Assembly: GCF_001989615.1 (NCBI RefSeq)
Contig: NZ_CP019067.1
Span: forward strand, 682,001 to 746,000
Length of the DNA: 64,000 nt
DNA from: Halorientalis sp. IM1011
Lineage (GTDB): Archaea > Halobacteriota > Halobacteria > Halobacteriales > Haloarculaceae
Reading direction: 5' to 3'
Under the pieces are notes generated by a model that searched no databases, was not told the origin of the DNA, and saw only the letters and a list, made by a program, of their open reading frames with translations. Positions 16,284-25,220 of the stretch are shown here, piece after piece (positions within the stretch are counted from its first letter, which is position 1; the number at the start of each line of letters is the position of its first letter). A program made the translations under genes and the position numbers.

Positions 16284-18224
16284 TTACTCGTCGTCGCTTT
16301 CGTCGACGTCCTCGAAGTCCGCATCGACGTACTCCTCGTCGCCGCCGTCCGCACCCGGACCAGCACCGCCCGGGCCGGGACCGGCTCCCGCACCGGGACC
16401 AGCACCCGCAGCGCCTGCGCCGCCGGGACCAGCACCGCCGGCAGCCTGCTGGGCCTGCTCCTGGTACATCTGCTTGCCGATCTCCTGCAGTTCCTCCGAG
16501 AGACTCTCGGTCGCCGATTCGAGGGCGTCCGACGCCGTCTCCAGTTCCTCACTGTCGACGTTTTCGTACTCGTCGAGGGCCTCCTGCACGCGGTCGATCT
16601 CGGCCTCGATATCGCTCTCGAGCTCCTCGTCGATCTCCTCTTCGTTCTCGTCGAGTAGCTTCTCCGCGCGCTGGATGGCCGACTCGGCCTCGTTACGTGC
16701 CTCCACGAAGTCGCGGCGCTTCTGGTCTTCCTCGGCGTGTTCCTCGGCTTCCTCCTGCATCTCCTCGATCTGCTCGTCGCTGAGGCCCGCGCCGCCCTCG
16801 ATGGTGATCGACTCGGCGTTGCCCGATCCCTTGTCCTCGGCCTCGACGTTGACGATACCGTTCTCGTCGATGTTGAAGCCGACCTCGATCTGGGGCGTTC
16901 CAGCCGGAGCCGGGGGGATGCCTGTCAGCTGGAACTCACCCAGCAACTCGTTCTCCTCGGCCATCTCGCGTTCGCCCTGGAACACCCGGACCTGCACGGA
17001 GGTCTGGTTGTCCGCGGCCGTGGTGAAGATCTTCGACTCCTCCGTGGGAATCGTTGTGTTCTTCTCGATCAGGCGCTCGAACAGGCCGCCCTTGACCTCG
17101 ATCCCGAGCGAGAGGGGCGTCACGTCCAGCAGGACGATGTCGTCCACGTCGCCGGAGAGGACACCACCCTGAATGGCCGCACCCAGCGCGACGGCCTCGT
17201 CCGGGTTGACGTTCTTCTTGGGCTCCTGGCCGGTCAGTTCCTCGACCTTGTCCTGGATCATCGGCATCCGGGTCGAGCCACCCACGAGCAGGACCTCGTC
17301 GATGTCGCCCTTGGCGTAGCCGGCGTCCTCGAGGGCCTGCTCGGTCGGGCCGACCGTTCGCTCCACGAGGTCCTCGGTCAGGGACTCGAACTTGGCGCGG
17401 GTGATCTTCTGTTCGAGGTCCTTCGGGCCGTCGTCGTCGGCCGCGATGAAGGGCAGGTTGACCGTGGTCTCTTTGCGGTTCGACAGTTCGATCTTCGCCT
17501 CCTCGGCGGCCTCGGTCAGCCGCTGGAGGGCCTGCCGGTCGTCACGGAGGTCGATCCCGTGTTCGGACTCGAACTCGTCGGCGAGGTAGTCGATGATGGC
17601 CTCGTCCCAGTCGTCCCCACCGAGGTCGTTGTCACCGTTGGTGGCGACGACCTCGTAGACGCCGCCGCCGAGATCCAGAATAGAGACGTCGAAGGTACCG
17701 CCACCGAGGTCGTACACCAGTACCGTCTGGTCGGACTCGTCGTCGAGGCCGTAGGCCATCGACGCGGCGGTCGGTTCGTTGATGATGCGTTCGACCTCGA
17801 AGCCGGCGATCTCGCCGGCGTCCTTCGTGGCCTGGCGCTGGCGGTCGCTGAAGTACGCGGGGACCGTGATGACGGCTTTCTCGATCTCGTCACCGAGATA
17901 CTCTTCCGCGTCGCGTTTGATCTTCTGGAGGGTCATCGCCGAGACCTGTTCGGGGGTGTACTCCTCCCCGTTCATCTCGACGGTGTAGTCGTCCTCGCCC
18001 ATGTGGCGCTTGATGGACTGGATCGTGTTCTCGGGGTTCTGGACGGCCTGGTTCTTGGCCGGCTTCCCGACGAGTTGCTCGCCGTCCTCGGTGAAGGCGA
18101 CGATCGACGGTGTCGTCCGCTCGCCTTCGCTGTTGACGATGATCTCCGGGTCGTCCCCCTCCATCACCGCGAAAGCGCTGTTGGTGGTACCGAGGTCGAT
18201 ACCGAGAATCTTGTTGCTCGCCAT
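16284..18224 (-). CDS. dnaK: Chaperone DnaK (Hsp70)
   Basis: A 646-residue Hsp70, the usual length. The ATPase domain opens with [13 protein letters not shown] and holds the phosphate-2 and adenosine motifs ([32 protein letters not shown]). The interdomain linker is the [15 protein letters not shown] region, then comes the peptide-binding domain and a helical lid rich in Asp/Glu. The tail is a long Gly/Ala/Pro low-complexity run ending in acidic residues. It refolds client proteins with DnaJ and GrpE. The ATG at 18224 ([12 protein letters not shown]) is chosen over an in-frame ATG/GTG start 12 bases upstream. An AT-rich box near 18253-18260 is a likely promoter element. Confidence 0.98.
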   Translation of the reverse strand: MASNKILGIDLGTTNSAFAVMEGDDPEIIVNSEGERTTPSIVAFTEDGEQLVGKPAKNQAVQNPENTIQSIKRHMGEDDYTVEMNGEEYTPEQVSAMTLQKIKRDAEEYLGDEIEKAVITVPAYFSDRQRQATKDAGEIAGFEVERIINEPTAASMAYGLDDESDQTVLVYDLGGGTFDVSILDLGGGVYEVVATNGDNDLGGDDWDEAIIDYLADEFESEHGIDLRDDRQALQRLTEAAEEAKIELSNRKETTVNLPFIAADDDGPKDLEQKITRAKFESLTEDLVERTVGPTEQALEDAGYAKGDIDEVLLVGGSTRMPMIQDKVEELTGQEPKKNVNPDEAVALGAAIQGGVLSGDVDDIVLLDVTPLSLGIEVKGGLFERLIEKNTTIPTEESKIFTTAADNQTSVQVRVFQGEREMAEENELLGEFQLTGIPPAPAGTPQIEVGFNIDENGIVNVEAEDKGSGNAESITIEGGAGLSDEQIEEMQEEAEEHAEEDQKRRDFVEARNEAESAIQRAEKLLDENEEEIDEELESDIEAEIDRVQEALDEYENVDSEELETASDALESATESLSEELQEIGKQMYQEQAQQAAGGAGPGGAGAAGAGPGAGAGPGPGGAGPGADGGDEEYVDADFEDVDESDDE

Positions 18225-18366
18225 TGTTGTCCCCACCTACCGGTCTGAATCGGTTAAAAGTTGCTAGATTAGAGAGAGTCGAACCCGACCGCTCCCAACT
18301 GCTTCCGGCGTTTTAGTCCACGACGCCGGACAGTGACCGGGAGTTATATTACGTACCGCATTCAGC

Positions 18367-18392
18367 GCGGAGCGGGACGACCCCCGCTCCGC
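18367..18392. terminator. Hairpin between grpE and dnaK
   Basis: A perfect 10-bp GC-rich stem (18367-18376 with 18383-18392) and a 6-base loop, starting nine bases after the grpE stop codon on the minus strand. It may end or attenuate the grpE transcript, so that dnaK relies on its own promoter near 18253-18260. No T-run follows, so its efficiency as a terminator is uncertain. Confidence 0.45.
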
Positions 18393-18400
18393 TATCGGCG

Positions 18401-19108
18401 TCACTCTTCGCTGACGGTGATCTGTGCCGCCCGGATCACCTTCTCGGCCATCTCGTAGCCGGGACGGTGGACCTCCGCGATGGTACCGGCTGGCTGATCG
18501 GACTCGACACGGAGCAGAACCTCGTGGCGCTGAGGATCGACCTCCTCGCCCGGTTCTGGGTCGATCTCCTCGACGTTCTCCTGTCGCAGTTCCTCGTCGA
18601 ACTGGCGCAGCGTGGCCTCGATGCCGTCCCGGATGTCGGCGTCCTCGTCCTGTTCGAGCGCTCGTTTCAGATTGTCTCGCACGTCGAGCAGGCGCTCGAC
18701 CAGGTCCTCGGTGGCCCGCTGTTTCTCCTCCTCGCGGCGCTTTTTCATCCGCTTCTTGTAGTTCTGGAAGTCCGCTTTCGTCCGGGCGAGTTTCGACTCC
18801 AGTTCGTCGGCTTCTTCCTCGCGTTCCTGTACCTCCGATTCCAGTGAGTCGACGCGCATCCGGAGCGACGCGATCTCGTTGGCCAACTGTTCGTCGTCTG
18901 TGGACTCGACGCGGTCGAGCAGGTCGTCGCCGGCCTCGAACTCCGCGGTACCGTCGCTCTCGTCGTCGTCCTCGGCCACGTCGTCGAGCGTCTCCCACTC
19001 GTCGGCCGTGGTCTCGTCGGCGGACACCTCGTCGGGGGTTGCGTCCGCCGCGTCCTCGGGTGCCGACTCGTCGGCGTCGTCCGTGTCGGAGGCGTCCTGC
19101 TCGCTCAT
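18401..19108 (-). CDS. grpE: Nucleotide exchange factor GrpE
   Basis: A 235-residue GrpE. The first 75 residues are a very acidic disordered tail. A long coiled coil follows (about 75-135, LANEIASLRMRVDSLESEVQ and on, then ADFQNYKKRMKKRREEEK), then the conserved FDELRQ region and the C-terminal beta domain with HEVLLRV, GTIAEVHRPGYEMAEKVIRAAQITVSE. It releases ADP from DnaK. It is the upstream gene of the chaperone set, 176 bases before dnaK. Its length exceeds bacterial GrpE mainly because of the acidic tail, a halophile trait. Confidence 0.96.
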   Translation of the reverse strand: MSEQDASDTDDADESAPEDAADATPDEVSADETTADEWETLDDVAEDDDESDGTAEFEAGDDLLDRVESTDDEQLANEIASLRMRVDSLESEVQEREEEADELESKLARTKADFQNYKKRMKKRREEEKQRATEDLVERLLDVRDNLKRALEQDEDADIRDGIEATLRQFDEELRQENVEEIDPEPGEEVDPQRHEVLLRVESDQPAGTIAEVHRPGYEMAEKVIRAAQITVSEE

Positions 19109-19175
19109 GTCCGGACAGTGCCCACCGACGGGTAAAAGGGTTCAGAAATCCGTCCCGGCAACCGGACGCCACGGT

Positions 19176-19778
19176 TCACGGCCGGACTGCGAACGCGTCC
19201 GGATTGTACCGCAACGCGTCCTCGACGGCCCGCCAGTCGCCCCGATCACTGAGGGCGTACCGGGCGAGCGCCGGGTTGCGGATCAGTTCGAGTTCGGCCA
19301 GCCGCAACCTGTCGGGCGCGTACAGATCCGCCCAGTCGAGCCGTCGCATCCGTTCCTCCCGGTCGCTCTCGGCCTCGAACGTGAGCCGTCCGCCGTCGAC
19401 CTCGATGGTCCCGAACTGGTACCGCGTCCACGCGAGATACTCGTCGAACGGCACCGTCTCGGTCGGCTCGCCCTCACGCCGGTACTGGGCGCGAAACCGC
19501 TGGTGTGGCTCGTCGCCTCCCCAGAGGTGTCCGCGCGCGAGGAGTTTGACCCGCCCGTCGGTCTCGACCGCGAGGTGGTAGTCGATCCGTACCCGGTCGT
19601 ACTCCCGCGTCCGGAACGCCTCGGTCACCGACGGCCCCTGCAACAGCAGTTTGTCGGTCCGCTCGAACGGGCGGGGCGTGTCCAGCGCCCGCTCGTAGAC
19701 CGACGTACACGACCGCTCCGCCGTCGCGTCCCCGGCCCACGTCTCGGGGTCCGTCTCGTGCGGGTCGACCCAGGGCAT
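19176..19778 (-). CDS. Haloarchaeal protein of unknown function
   Basis: A 200-residue acidic soluble protein, MPWVDPHETDPETWAG at the start, with no signal peptide or membrane span. The middle part alternates beta-like strands (VRIDYHLAVETDGRVKLLARGHLWG, FGTIEVDGGRLTFEAE), and the last 60 residues look helical and Leu/Arg-rich. I do not recognise a named family. Codon use is like the neighbours and the frame is long and clean. It is divergent from the XPB helicase gene, with about 110 bases between the two starts. Confidence 0.6.
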   Translation of the reverse strand: MPWVDPHETDPETWAGDATAERSCTSVYERALDTPRPFERTDKLLLQGPSVTEAFRTREYDRVRIDYHLAVETDGRVKLLARGHLWGGDEPHQRFRAQYRREGEPTETVPFDEYLAWTRYQFGTIEVDGGRLTFEAESDREERMRRLDWADLYAPDRLRLAELELIRNPALARYALSDRGDWRAVEDALRYNPDAFAVRP

Positions 19779-19889
19779 ACCCGTGGCTACGAGTCGGCAA
19801 CATTTGTCGATTTCGGCGCATGTGGTCGACCACGGCGATCTCGGTCGGCAGACGGTGGGTTCTTTCGGACCCCCGACGTAGCCGCGGCC

Positions 19890-21323
19890 GTGCTGCGGTT
19901 GACCTTCGAGGACGGGACCGTTCGACTGGCCGGCGACGTACCGACGGGGCTGCCCGGCGTCGAACGCGACCCGCGCTCACAGACCGGGCGCGCACCGGCG
20001 GTCCGGTACCACGAACTCCGGCGGGCGCTCGACGACCGCGGCGTCGAGTACGAGGACCGCGTGCTCGACCGCCAGTCCCTCGATCTGTCCGCCACCTACG
20101 AACTCCGCGAGTACCAGCGGGACGCCCTCGACGCCTGGCTGGACACGGACGACGCGGTGAGCGAGGGAGCAGACGGTGGCGGCGACCGCCCCCCGGCACC
20201 GCGGGGCGTCCTCGAACTCCCGACGGGGAGCGGGAAGACCGTCATCGGCATCGAGGCCATCGAGACCCTGGGCGTGCCGACGCTCGTGGTGGTCCCGACC
20301 ATCGACCTGCTGGAGCAGTGGCGCGAGGAACTGAAGCGGGAGTTCGACGTACCGGTCGGGCAGTTCGGCGGCGGCGAACAGCGGGGCGAGACACTGACGG
20401 TGGCAACCTACGACTCGGCGTACCTCCGGGCCGACGACGTTGGCGACCGATTCGGCCTGCTCGTCTTCGACGAGGTGCACCACCTCGGGGGCGAGGGGTA
20501 TCGCGACATCGGTCGGCTGTTCGCCGCGCCCGCCCGCCTCGGTCTGACCGCGACTTTCGAGCGCCCCGACGGCGCACACGAGGTGATCGAAGACCTCGTC
20601 GGCCCGGTCGTCTACCGCCTCGACGCCGACGACCTCGCGGGCGACCACCTCGCGGAGTACGACCTGAAACGGATCGAAGTGGCGCTCACCTCCGAAGAGC
20701 GCGAGGCCTACGAGCGCGAGCAGGGAACCTTCACCGACTACCTCGCCCAGTCGAACATCCAGCTGCGGAGCGGGAGCGACTACCAGGAACTCGTCAAGCG
20801 GTCGGGAACCGACCCACGAGCCCGGGAGGCGCTACTGGCCAAACAGCGTGCCCGCGAGATCATGATGAACGCCGACCGCAAAGTCGAGGAACTGGCGGGC
20901 ATCCTCGACCGCCACCGCGAGGATCGGGTGATCGTCTTCACCGCCCACACCGACCTCGTCTATCGCCTCTCCGAGCGATTCCTCGTTCCGGCTATCACGG
21001 GAGAGACGGCCGCCGACGAACGCCGGGAGATCCTCTCACGGTTCCGGGAGGGGACGTACTCGACGGTCGTGACGGCGAACGTCCTCAACGAGGGGATCGA
21101 CGTACCCGACGCCAACGTCGCGGTCGTCCTCTCGGGGAGCGGGAGCGAACGGGAGTTCACCCAGCGACTCGGGCGGATCCTCCGGCCGAAGGAGAGCGAG
21201 GCCGGCGGCGACGGGGACGGTGACGACGGGGACGGAGACAGAGCGGGACCAGGACGCGCGCTCCTATACGAAATCGTCAGCGAGGAGACGGCGGAGGAAC
21301 GGGTCGCCCGGCGGCGGCGTTAG
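19890..21323 (+). CDS. XPB/Rad25-type DNA repair helicase
   Basis: A 477-residue SF2 helicase. An N-terminal damage-recognition-like domain (about 1-70) is followed by Walker A PTGSGKT (111-117), motif II DEVHH (194-198), motif III LGLTAT, then the second RecA domain with VFTAHTDLVYRLSERF, TANVLNEGIDVPDANV and the motif VI QRLGRILRPKE. The tail has an Asp/Gly-rich low-complexity stretch near 430-450. Archaeal XPB works with the nuclease Bax1, encoded just downstream at 21820. The start is a GTG at 19890, chosen because VLRLTFEDG begins the conserved region; the open frame extends further upstream but overlaps other genes there. Confidence 0.9.
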   Translation: MLRLTFEDGTVRLAGDVPTGLPGVERDPRSQTGRAPAVRYHELRRALDDRGVEYEDRVLDRQSLDLSATYELREYQRDALDAWLDTDDAVSEGADGGGDRPPAPRGVLELPTGSGKTVIGIEAIETLGVPTLVVVPTIDLLEQWREELKREFDVPVGQFGGGEQRGETLTVATYDSAYLRADDVGDRFGLLVFDEVHHLGGEGYRDIGRLFAAPARLGLTATFERPDGAHEVIEDLVGPVVYRLDADDLAGDHLAEYDLKRIEVALTSEEREAYEREQGTFTDYLAQSNIQLRSGSDYQELVKRSGTDPRAREALLAKQRAREIMMNADRKVEELAGILDRHREDRVIVFTAHTDLVYRLSERFLVPAITGETAADERREILSRFREGTYSTVVTANVLNEGIDVPDANVAVVLSGSGSEREFTQRLGRILRPKESEAGGDGDGDDGDGDRAGPGRALLYEIVSEETAEERVARRRR

Positions 21324-21736
21324 TCCTCGATCGGCCGTTCTTCGAGGTCGAAGTCCAGGTTCGAGCCCTCCCAGAACTCGTCGTATGGCACGTCGAGGGT
21401 AATCTCGGTCGTCGCGGTTTCGTTCGCGCCGAGGACGAGATCGGTCGATCCCGCGACGGACCGGTTGCCGATCTGCCGGGAGACTGACACCCGGACGCCC
21501 CGTTGCCGGTCGGCCTTGTTCCACACCTGCATGTCGACGACAGTGGTGTTGTCACCGGCCCGTGTGTCCCAGGATGGGACCGAAAATCGGTTCGGCTCCG
21601 GCGTCTCGACCGACTGGCCGTCGCCGGCGTCCAGATCGCCGGCAGGGGACTGGGGCGTGGGCCGCGGAGTGTTCATACAGCCCGCGGTGAGGGCGGCGAC
21701 CACCACGAGCGCACACAGGACATGTCGGCGATTCAT
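21320..21736 (-). CDS. Predicted secreted lipoprotein
   Basis: A 138-residue protein with a Sec-type signal peptide and a lipobox LTAGC, followed by a Pro/Thr/Ser-rich spacer, and then a beta-rich domain that includes DNTTVVDMQVWNKADRQRGVRVSVSRQIG. That suggests an Ig-like fold anchored at the cell surface. The ATG at 21736 (MNRRHVLCALVV) is preferred to an in-frame start at 21763 because it gives a normal signal peptide. It lies on the minus strand between the XPB and Bax1 genes, and its stop codon overlaps the helicase stop within the four bases TTAG (21320-21323). Confidence 0.75.
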   Translation of the reverse strand: MNRRHVLCALVVVAALTAGCMNTPRPTPQSPAGDLDAGDGQSVETPEPNRFSVPSWDTRAGDNTTVVDMQVWNKADRQRGVRVSVSRQIGNRSVAGSTDLVLGANETATTEITLDVPYDEFWEGSNLDFDLEERPIED

Positions 21737-21819
21737 AGAGGTCGGTCGACAGCGGCGGGGCATGAATCTTCTCTCTCGGACTCCCCGGGTTTTTGTCGCT
21801 GTGTTGCCTCCGACAAGCC

Positions 21820-23319
21820 GTGCTGACCAAGGACCTGCTCCGGGTGTCCCGGGCCGGCGGCGGCTACCAGCCCCGCTTCGCCGACGCCGACGACGAAGCG
21901 CTGTCGGCCCGCGTGATCGGCGTCTTTCAGGGCCACCTCGACCAGTCCCGCACGACTCTGGAGGACGCGCTCACCGACCTCGAACGCGAGGCCGACGACT
22001 TCAAACTGGTTCGGGGCTTCACGAAACTCCTCGAACGCGAGGCCACGTTCGAGACACGTGCGCCGGTCGACCCCGAGCGTGCCCGCAAAACCGCCTTCGA
22101 GGCTGCCACAGCGGTCGGTGTGGTTACCAGCGAGGAGCGCCAGCAGGCCCTCGCGACCGCGGCCGACCGCCTGGACTGTACCCCCGAGGAGGTCGAGACC
22201 TCGCTGTACGCAGACCGCGAGTGCGAGCAGGTCCTCGCCGATCTGCAGGCTCGCTGGGACCCCGCCGACCTCGTGACCCAGTACAACCTCTCGCTGGCCC
22301 AGACCGCGCTCTTCGACGCCACCGAGGTCCGGGTTCGATCGTCGGATCCCAAAACCGTCGTCTCGGCGGTCAAGCGACTCCGCCTGATGTACGAGATCAG
22401 GCGGACCGACGAGGGCCGGGAGGTGGTCGTGACGGGACCGGACGCCCTCTTCCGTGCGACTCGTCGCTACGGCACGCGCTTCGCCCGCCTGCTCCGGACG
22501 GTCGCCGGCACCGCCGAGTGGACCGTCTCCGCGACCGTCGACGACCGCGGGACCGACCGCGAGATGGTCCTGACCGACGCGGACGTGTCGGTGCCGGACG
22601 CCGAACCCGTGACCGAAATGACATTCGATAGCGGCGTCGAGGCCGATTTCGCCACCCGGTTCCAGTCGCTGGATCTGGACTGGGATCTCGTCCGGGAACC
22701 CGAACCGCTCGCGGCGGGTGCCCACGTCGTCATCCCCGATTTCGCCTTCGAGTACAAACACGCCGACTTCCGCGTGTTCTTCGAGATTATGGGGTTCTGG
22801 ACGCCCGAGTACGTCGAGAAGAAACTCGACCGCCTGGCCGACCTCGAATCCGTCGAGTTGCTCGTCGCCGTCGACGAGAGCCTGGGGGTGGGCGAGGAGA
22901 TCGAGGCCCGTGACCACCGCGCGATACCCTACTCCGGAACGGTCCGGATCAAGGACGTTCGGGACGCGCTCCGGCGCTACGAAGACGAACTCGCCGCCGA
23001 CGCTGCCGCCGACCTCCCCGACGAACTCACACCCGACGAGGACGCGATCACCCTCGCCGAACTGGCCGACCGCCACGGCGTCAGCGAATCTGCCCTCGAA
23101 GGCAAGATTTTTTCAGAGCACGAGCGGGTGGGACGGACGCTGGTGCGGCCCGCGGTGCTGGAGACGCTTGAGAAAGAGATCGAGGAGGGAATGGCGCTGT
23201 CGGAAGCCGAGGGGATTCTGGAAGAGTGCGGTATCGACGACGCCAGTGCGGTCCTCTCGCGGCTGGGATATCGCGTAGAGTGGGAAGGGCTCGGCGGCGG
23301 CACCGTGAGAGAGAAGTAA
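21820..23319 (+). CDS. Bax1-type nuclease, XPB partner (DUF790)
   Basis: A 499-residue protein that matches the Bax1 (binds archaeal XPB) family by its start VLTKDLLRVSRAGGGYQPRF, the central NLSLAQTALFDATEVRVR segment and the nuclease region YKHADFRVFFEIMGFWTPEYVEKKLDRL. Known Bax1 proteins are metal-dependent nucleases that form a helicase-nuclease machine with XPB for DNA repair. The GTG at 21820 starts the conserved sequence. It is on the same strand as XPB but separated from it by an oppositely oriented lipoprotein gene. Its last 100 residues form a helical, winged-helix-like tail. Confidence 0.9.
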   Translation: MLTKDLLRVSRAGGGYQPRFADADDEALSARVIGVFQGHLDQSRTTLEDALTDLEREADDFKLVRGFTKLLEREATFETRAPVDPERARKTAFEAATAVGVVTSEERQQALATAADRLDCTPEEVETSLYADRECEQVLADLQARWDPADLVTQYNLSLAQTALFDATEVRVRSSDPKTVVSAVKRLRLMYEIRRTDEGREVVVTGPDALFRATRRYGTRFARLLRTVAGTAEWTVSATVDDRGTDREMVLTDADVSVPDAEPVTEMTFDSGVEADFATRFQSLDLDWDLVREPEPLAAGAHVVIPDFAFEYKHADFRVFFEIMGFWTPEYVEKKLDRLADLESVELLVAVDESLGVGEEIEARDHRAIPYSGTVRIKDVRDALRRYEDELAADAAADLPDELTPDEDAITLAELADRHGVSESALEGKIFSEHERVGRTLVRPAVLETLEKEIEEGMALSEAEGILEECGIDDASAVLSRLGYRVEWEGLGGGTVREK

Positions 23320-23355
23320 CGAAGCGGTTTTGCCCCGCTCGGCGAATGGGGCGGT

Positions 23356-23775
23356 ATGCAGGACCTCACGGCGCACCACGTCGGACTCACGGTGTCGGAT
23401 CTTGACCGGGCGGTCGCGTTCTACCGGGACACGCTCGGCCTCGAACTGCTGTCGCGGTTCTCGGTCGGTGGCGACGAGTTCGCGAGCGGCGTCGGCATTC
23501 CCGGAGCGTCCGCCGACTTCGCGCATCTGGACGCCGACGGCGCGCGCGTCGAACTCGTCGAGTACGAGCCGAAAGGCGACGAGTCCGCCCACGCGCGACT
23601 GAATCAGCCCGGCGCGTCCCACTTCGGACTGGAAGTCGAGGATCTCGACGCCTTCTACGCCGACCTGCCTGCGGACGTGCCGACCATCAGCGAGCCACGA
23701 ACTACCGAGAGCGGGACGCGAATCTGTTTCCTGCAGGACCCCGACGGGCATCTGGTCGAAGTGCTGGAACTGTAG
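23356..23775 (+). CDS. VOC superfamily (glyoxalase-like) protein
   Basis: A 139-residue protein with two vicinal-oxygen-chelate halves. It has HHVGLTVSDLDRAVAFYRDTLGLELL at the start, then HFGLEVEDLDAFYADL, and the end FLQDPDGHLVEVLEL, which carries the usual metal-binding Glu. His8, His73-like and Glu residues suggest a divalent metal site. Members include glyoxalase I, methylmalonyl-CoA epimerase and dioxygenases; the substrate here is unknown. It begins 36 bases after the Bax1 stop and is on the same strand. Confidence 0.88.
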   Translation: MQDLTAHHVGLTVSDLDRAVAFYRDTLGLELLSRFSVGGDEFASGVGIPGASADFAHLDADGARVELVEYEPKGDESAHARLNQPGASHFGLEVEDLDAFYADLPADVPTISEPRTTESGTRICFLQDPDGHLVEVLEL

Positions 23776-23844
23776 TCGCTGGCGAACGATCACTCGGTCG
23801 AACGGACCACAAAACACGTACCGCCCCGGGTGAGAGGTGGCAGC

Positions 23845-24369
23845 ATGCAGCGCCGCGCACTGGTCGGAGTCCTCGCCATCCTGGGGATCGTCGCCGTCGG
23901 TGCGGGGGTCGCCGCCGTCGTGTTTCCTGCGCTGTCCGGTGGCCCACCGAGCGTATCGACGGTGTCGGACCCGAACCCCGACGGTGAAGTCGGCGGTCTC
24001 TACAGCGGGACCAGAACCGATCCGGAGAGCAGCGTCCGAATCGGCGACGGCGCGGGCGGTCTGCCGATCCTCCTCTGGAACGATGCGGCGACGAGGCGGA
24101 CACTGCTGGTGCGACTCGTCCACGAGGAGAGTGGCGAAACGCTCGTCGACAGGCAGGTCGCGCTCCCGCCCGACGGGACGTATCTGGTCCGGCTTCTCCA
24201 CCCGGACCGCTATACGCTGACGGTCGGTAGCGAGGCCGACGAACGAACGAGGACCCTACGAGTGACCGAGGCGGATTTCCGCTGTAGCGACCAGCGAACG
24301 ACGATCCGGGTCCGGGAGAACGGGACGGTGGCGTCGAGGACGCAATGGGAGGAGGTTGCCTGTGACTGA
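23845..24369 (+). CDS. Membrane-anchored extracellular protein, unknown function
   Basis: A 174-residue protein with one N-terminal hydrophobic segment (about 6-28, LVGVLAILGIVAVGAGVAAVVF) and an extracellular beta-rich domain with LLVRLVHEESGETLVDRQVALPPDGTYLVRLLHPDRYTLTV, which resembles a small Ig- or carboxypeptidase-regulatory-like fold. Two Cys near the C-terminus (FRCSDQ, EVACD) could form a disulfide. The ATG at 23845 (MQRRALVGV) gives a normal signal anchor. No family is recognised. It is convergent with the PP-loop paralogue gene, only 15 bases away. Confidence 0.65.
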   Translation: MQRRALVGVLAILGIVAVGAGVAAVVFPALSGGPPSVSTVSDPNPDGEVGGLYSGTRTDPESSVRIGDGAGGLPILLWNDAATRRTLLVRLVHEESGETLVDRQVALPPDGTYLVRLLHPDRYTLTVGSEADERTRTLRVTEADFRCSDQRTTIRVRENGTVASRTQWEEVACD

Positions 24370-24384
24370 GAGCACGACACGGCG

Positions 24385-25026
24385 TCACACCGGTCGGACC
24401 TCGAAGGAGATGAGACTGACTGGAATGTCAGCCAGTTCGACGCCGTCGGGCAGGTCGTCGGCGCTCTCGGGGACGTACCCAGCCGGAAACGCGTCGACGG
24501 TGTCGGGGACGACGAACCCCCAGGTCGCGTTCCGGGCGGCCGTCTCGTCGAAGGGAAGCAGCGGACGAATCCGATCGTACGTGACGGTGCCGTTCCGAGC
24601 GGGCGTGAAAAACGAGTCGTCGGTCGATACGTCGGACTGGTCCCCACGATCCGGCACGATCACGCCGTCGAAGCCGTGGTCGTCGATCACGGTCGCCACT
24701 CGGTCGTCGCCGGCGATCACGAGGTCGAGTTCCCAGCGGTCGACCCAGCGCGCGACGAAGGCGTCGTCGGCGACGGGATCGGCCAGCACGACCGGCGGGA
24801 GCGGGTGGTCGCGGTCGTCGGCCACCTCGCGGACGAGATAGAGTGCGAGCGTCGAGTCCCGGTCGCCGGACCAGACGACAGCGGGTGCGTCGTAGGTGGC
24901 GAGCGCCTCTCCGACCGTGTCGCTCGCGCGCTCGAACTTCGCCGCCAAGGTCGGGTAGTCCGCGGGTGTTTCGCCAGCCCCGTCGGTGTAGTCGATGCCG
25001 GAATCGTCGGCAACGCCCTCGGTCAT
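24385..25026 (-). CDS. Degenerate short paralogue of the adjacent PP-loop enzyme
   Basis: A 213-residue protein clearly homologous to the 322-residue PP-loop protein encoded next upstream (25221-26189). Shared landmarks are IDYTDGAGE-PADYPT (DYTDGEGEDPSDYPT in the neighbour), SGDRDSTLALYLVREVA (TGGKDSTLTLYFIKEVA) and FVVPDTVDAFPAGYVP (FVVPDTVDEYPDDGYVP). About 70 middle residues and the whole C-terminal 40 are missing. The PP-loop reads SGDRDS (53-58) instead of SGGKDS, so ATP-pyrophosphatase activity is doubtful. It could be a regulatory subunit or a decaying copy, but the frame is intact. Confidence 0.75.
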   Translation of the reverse strand: MTEGVADDSGIDYTDGAGETPADYPTLAAKFERASDTVGEALATYDAPAVVWSGDRDSTLALYLVREVADDRDHPLPPVVLADPVADDAFVARWVDRWELDLVIAGDDRVATVIDDHGFDGVIVPDRGDQSDVSTDDSFFTPARNGTVTYDRIRPLLPFDETAARNATWGFVVPDTVDAFPAGYVPESADDLPDGVELADIPVSLISFEVRPV

Positions 25027-25091
25027 TAGGGACGGCTGTGAGTGGCGGTACCGTCAGTGTTGCGGACGTGTGGTGCTGTAGAAATTAGCAT

Positions 25092-25199
25092 CCGCGGCGC
25101 GGAGCGCCGCGGTTCACTCGACGCTCGGCTTCGCCTCGCGTCGAGGTCGTTTTTATACTAAATTTTTGCGACGAGTGGTGACGCGCGGAGCGCGTCACC
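25092..25199. repeat. Cluster of three GC-rich hairpins
   Basis: The gap between the two PP-loop genes holds three perfect inverted repeats: a 9-bp stem with a GGA loop (25092-25112), an 8-bp stem with a 13-base loop (25117-25124 with 25138-25145), and a 10-bp stem with a GGA loop (25177-25199). An AT-rich stretch (25147-25167) between the second and third could be the promoter of the short paralogue. The GGA loops match the hairpin inserted in the kinase gene at 1116-1134. Confidence 0.6.
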
Positions 25200-25220
25200 C
25201 GAGGACGTAAAAAGTTAGGT

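Noticed and set aside
18879-19889. Upstream extension of the XPB reading frame
   Set aside because: It overlaps grpE and the 200-residue gene on the other strand and has no XPB-like sequence before the GTG at 19890.
25092-25199. Possible CRISPR-like repeats
   Set aside because: The inverted repeats differ in sequence and spacing and there are no spacers of even length, so they are separate hairpins.
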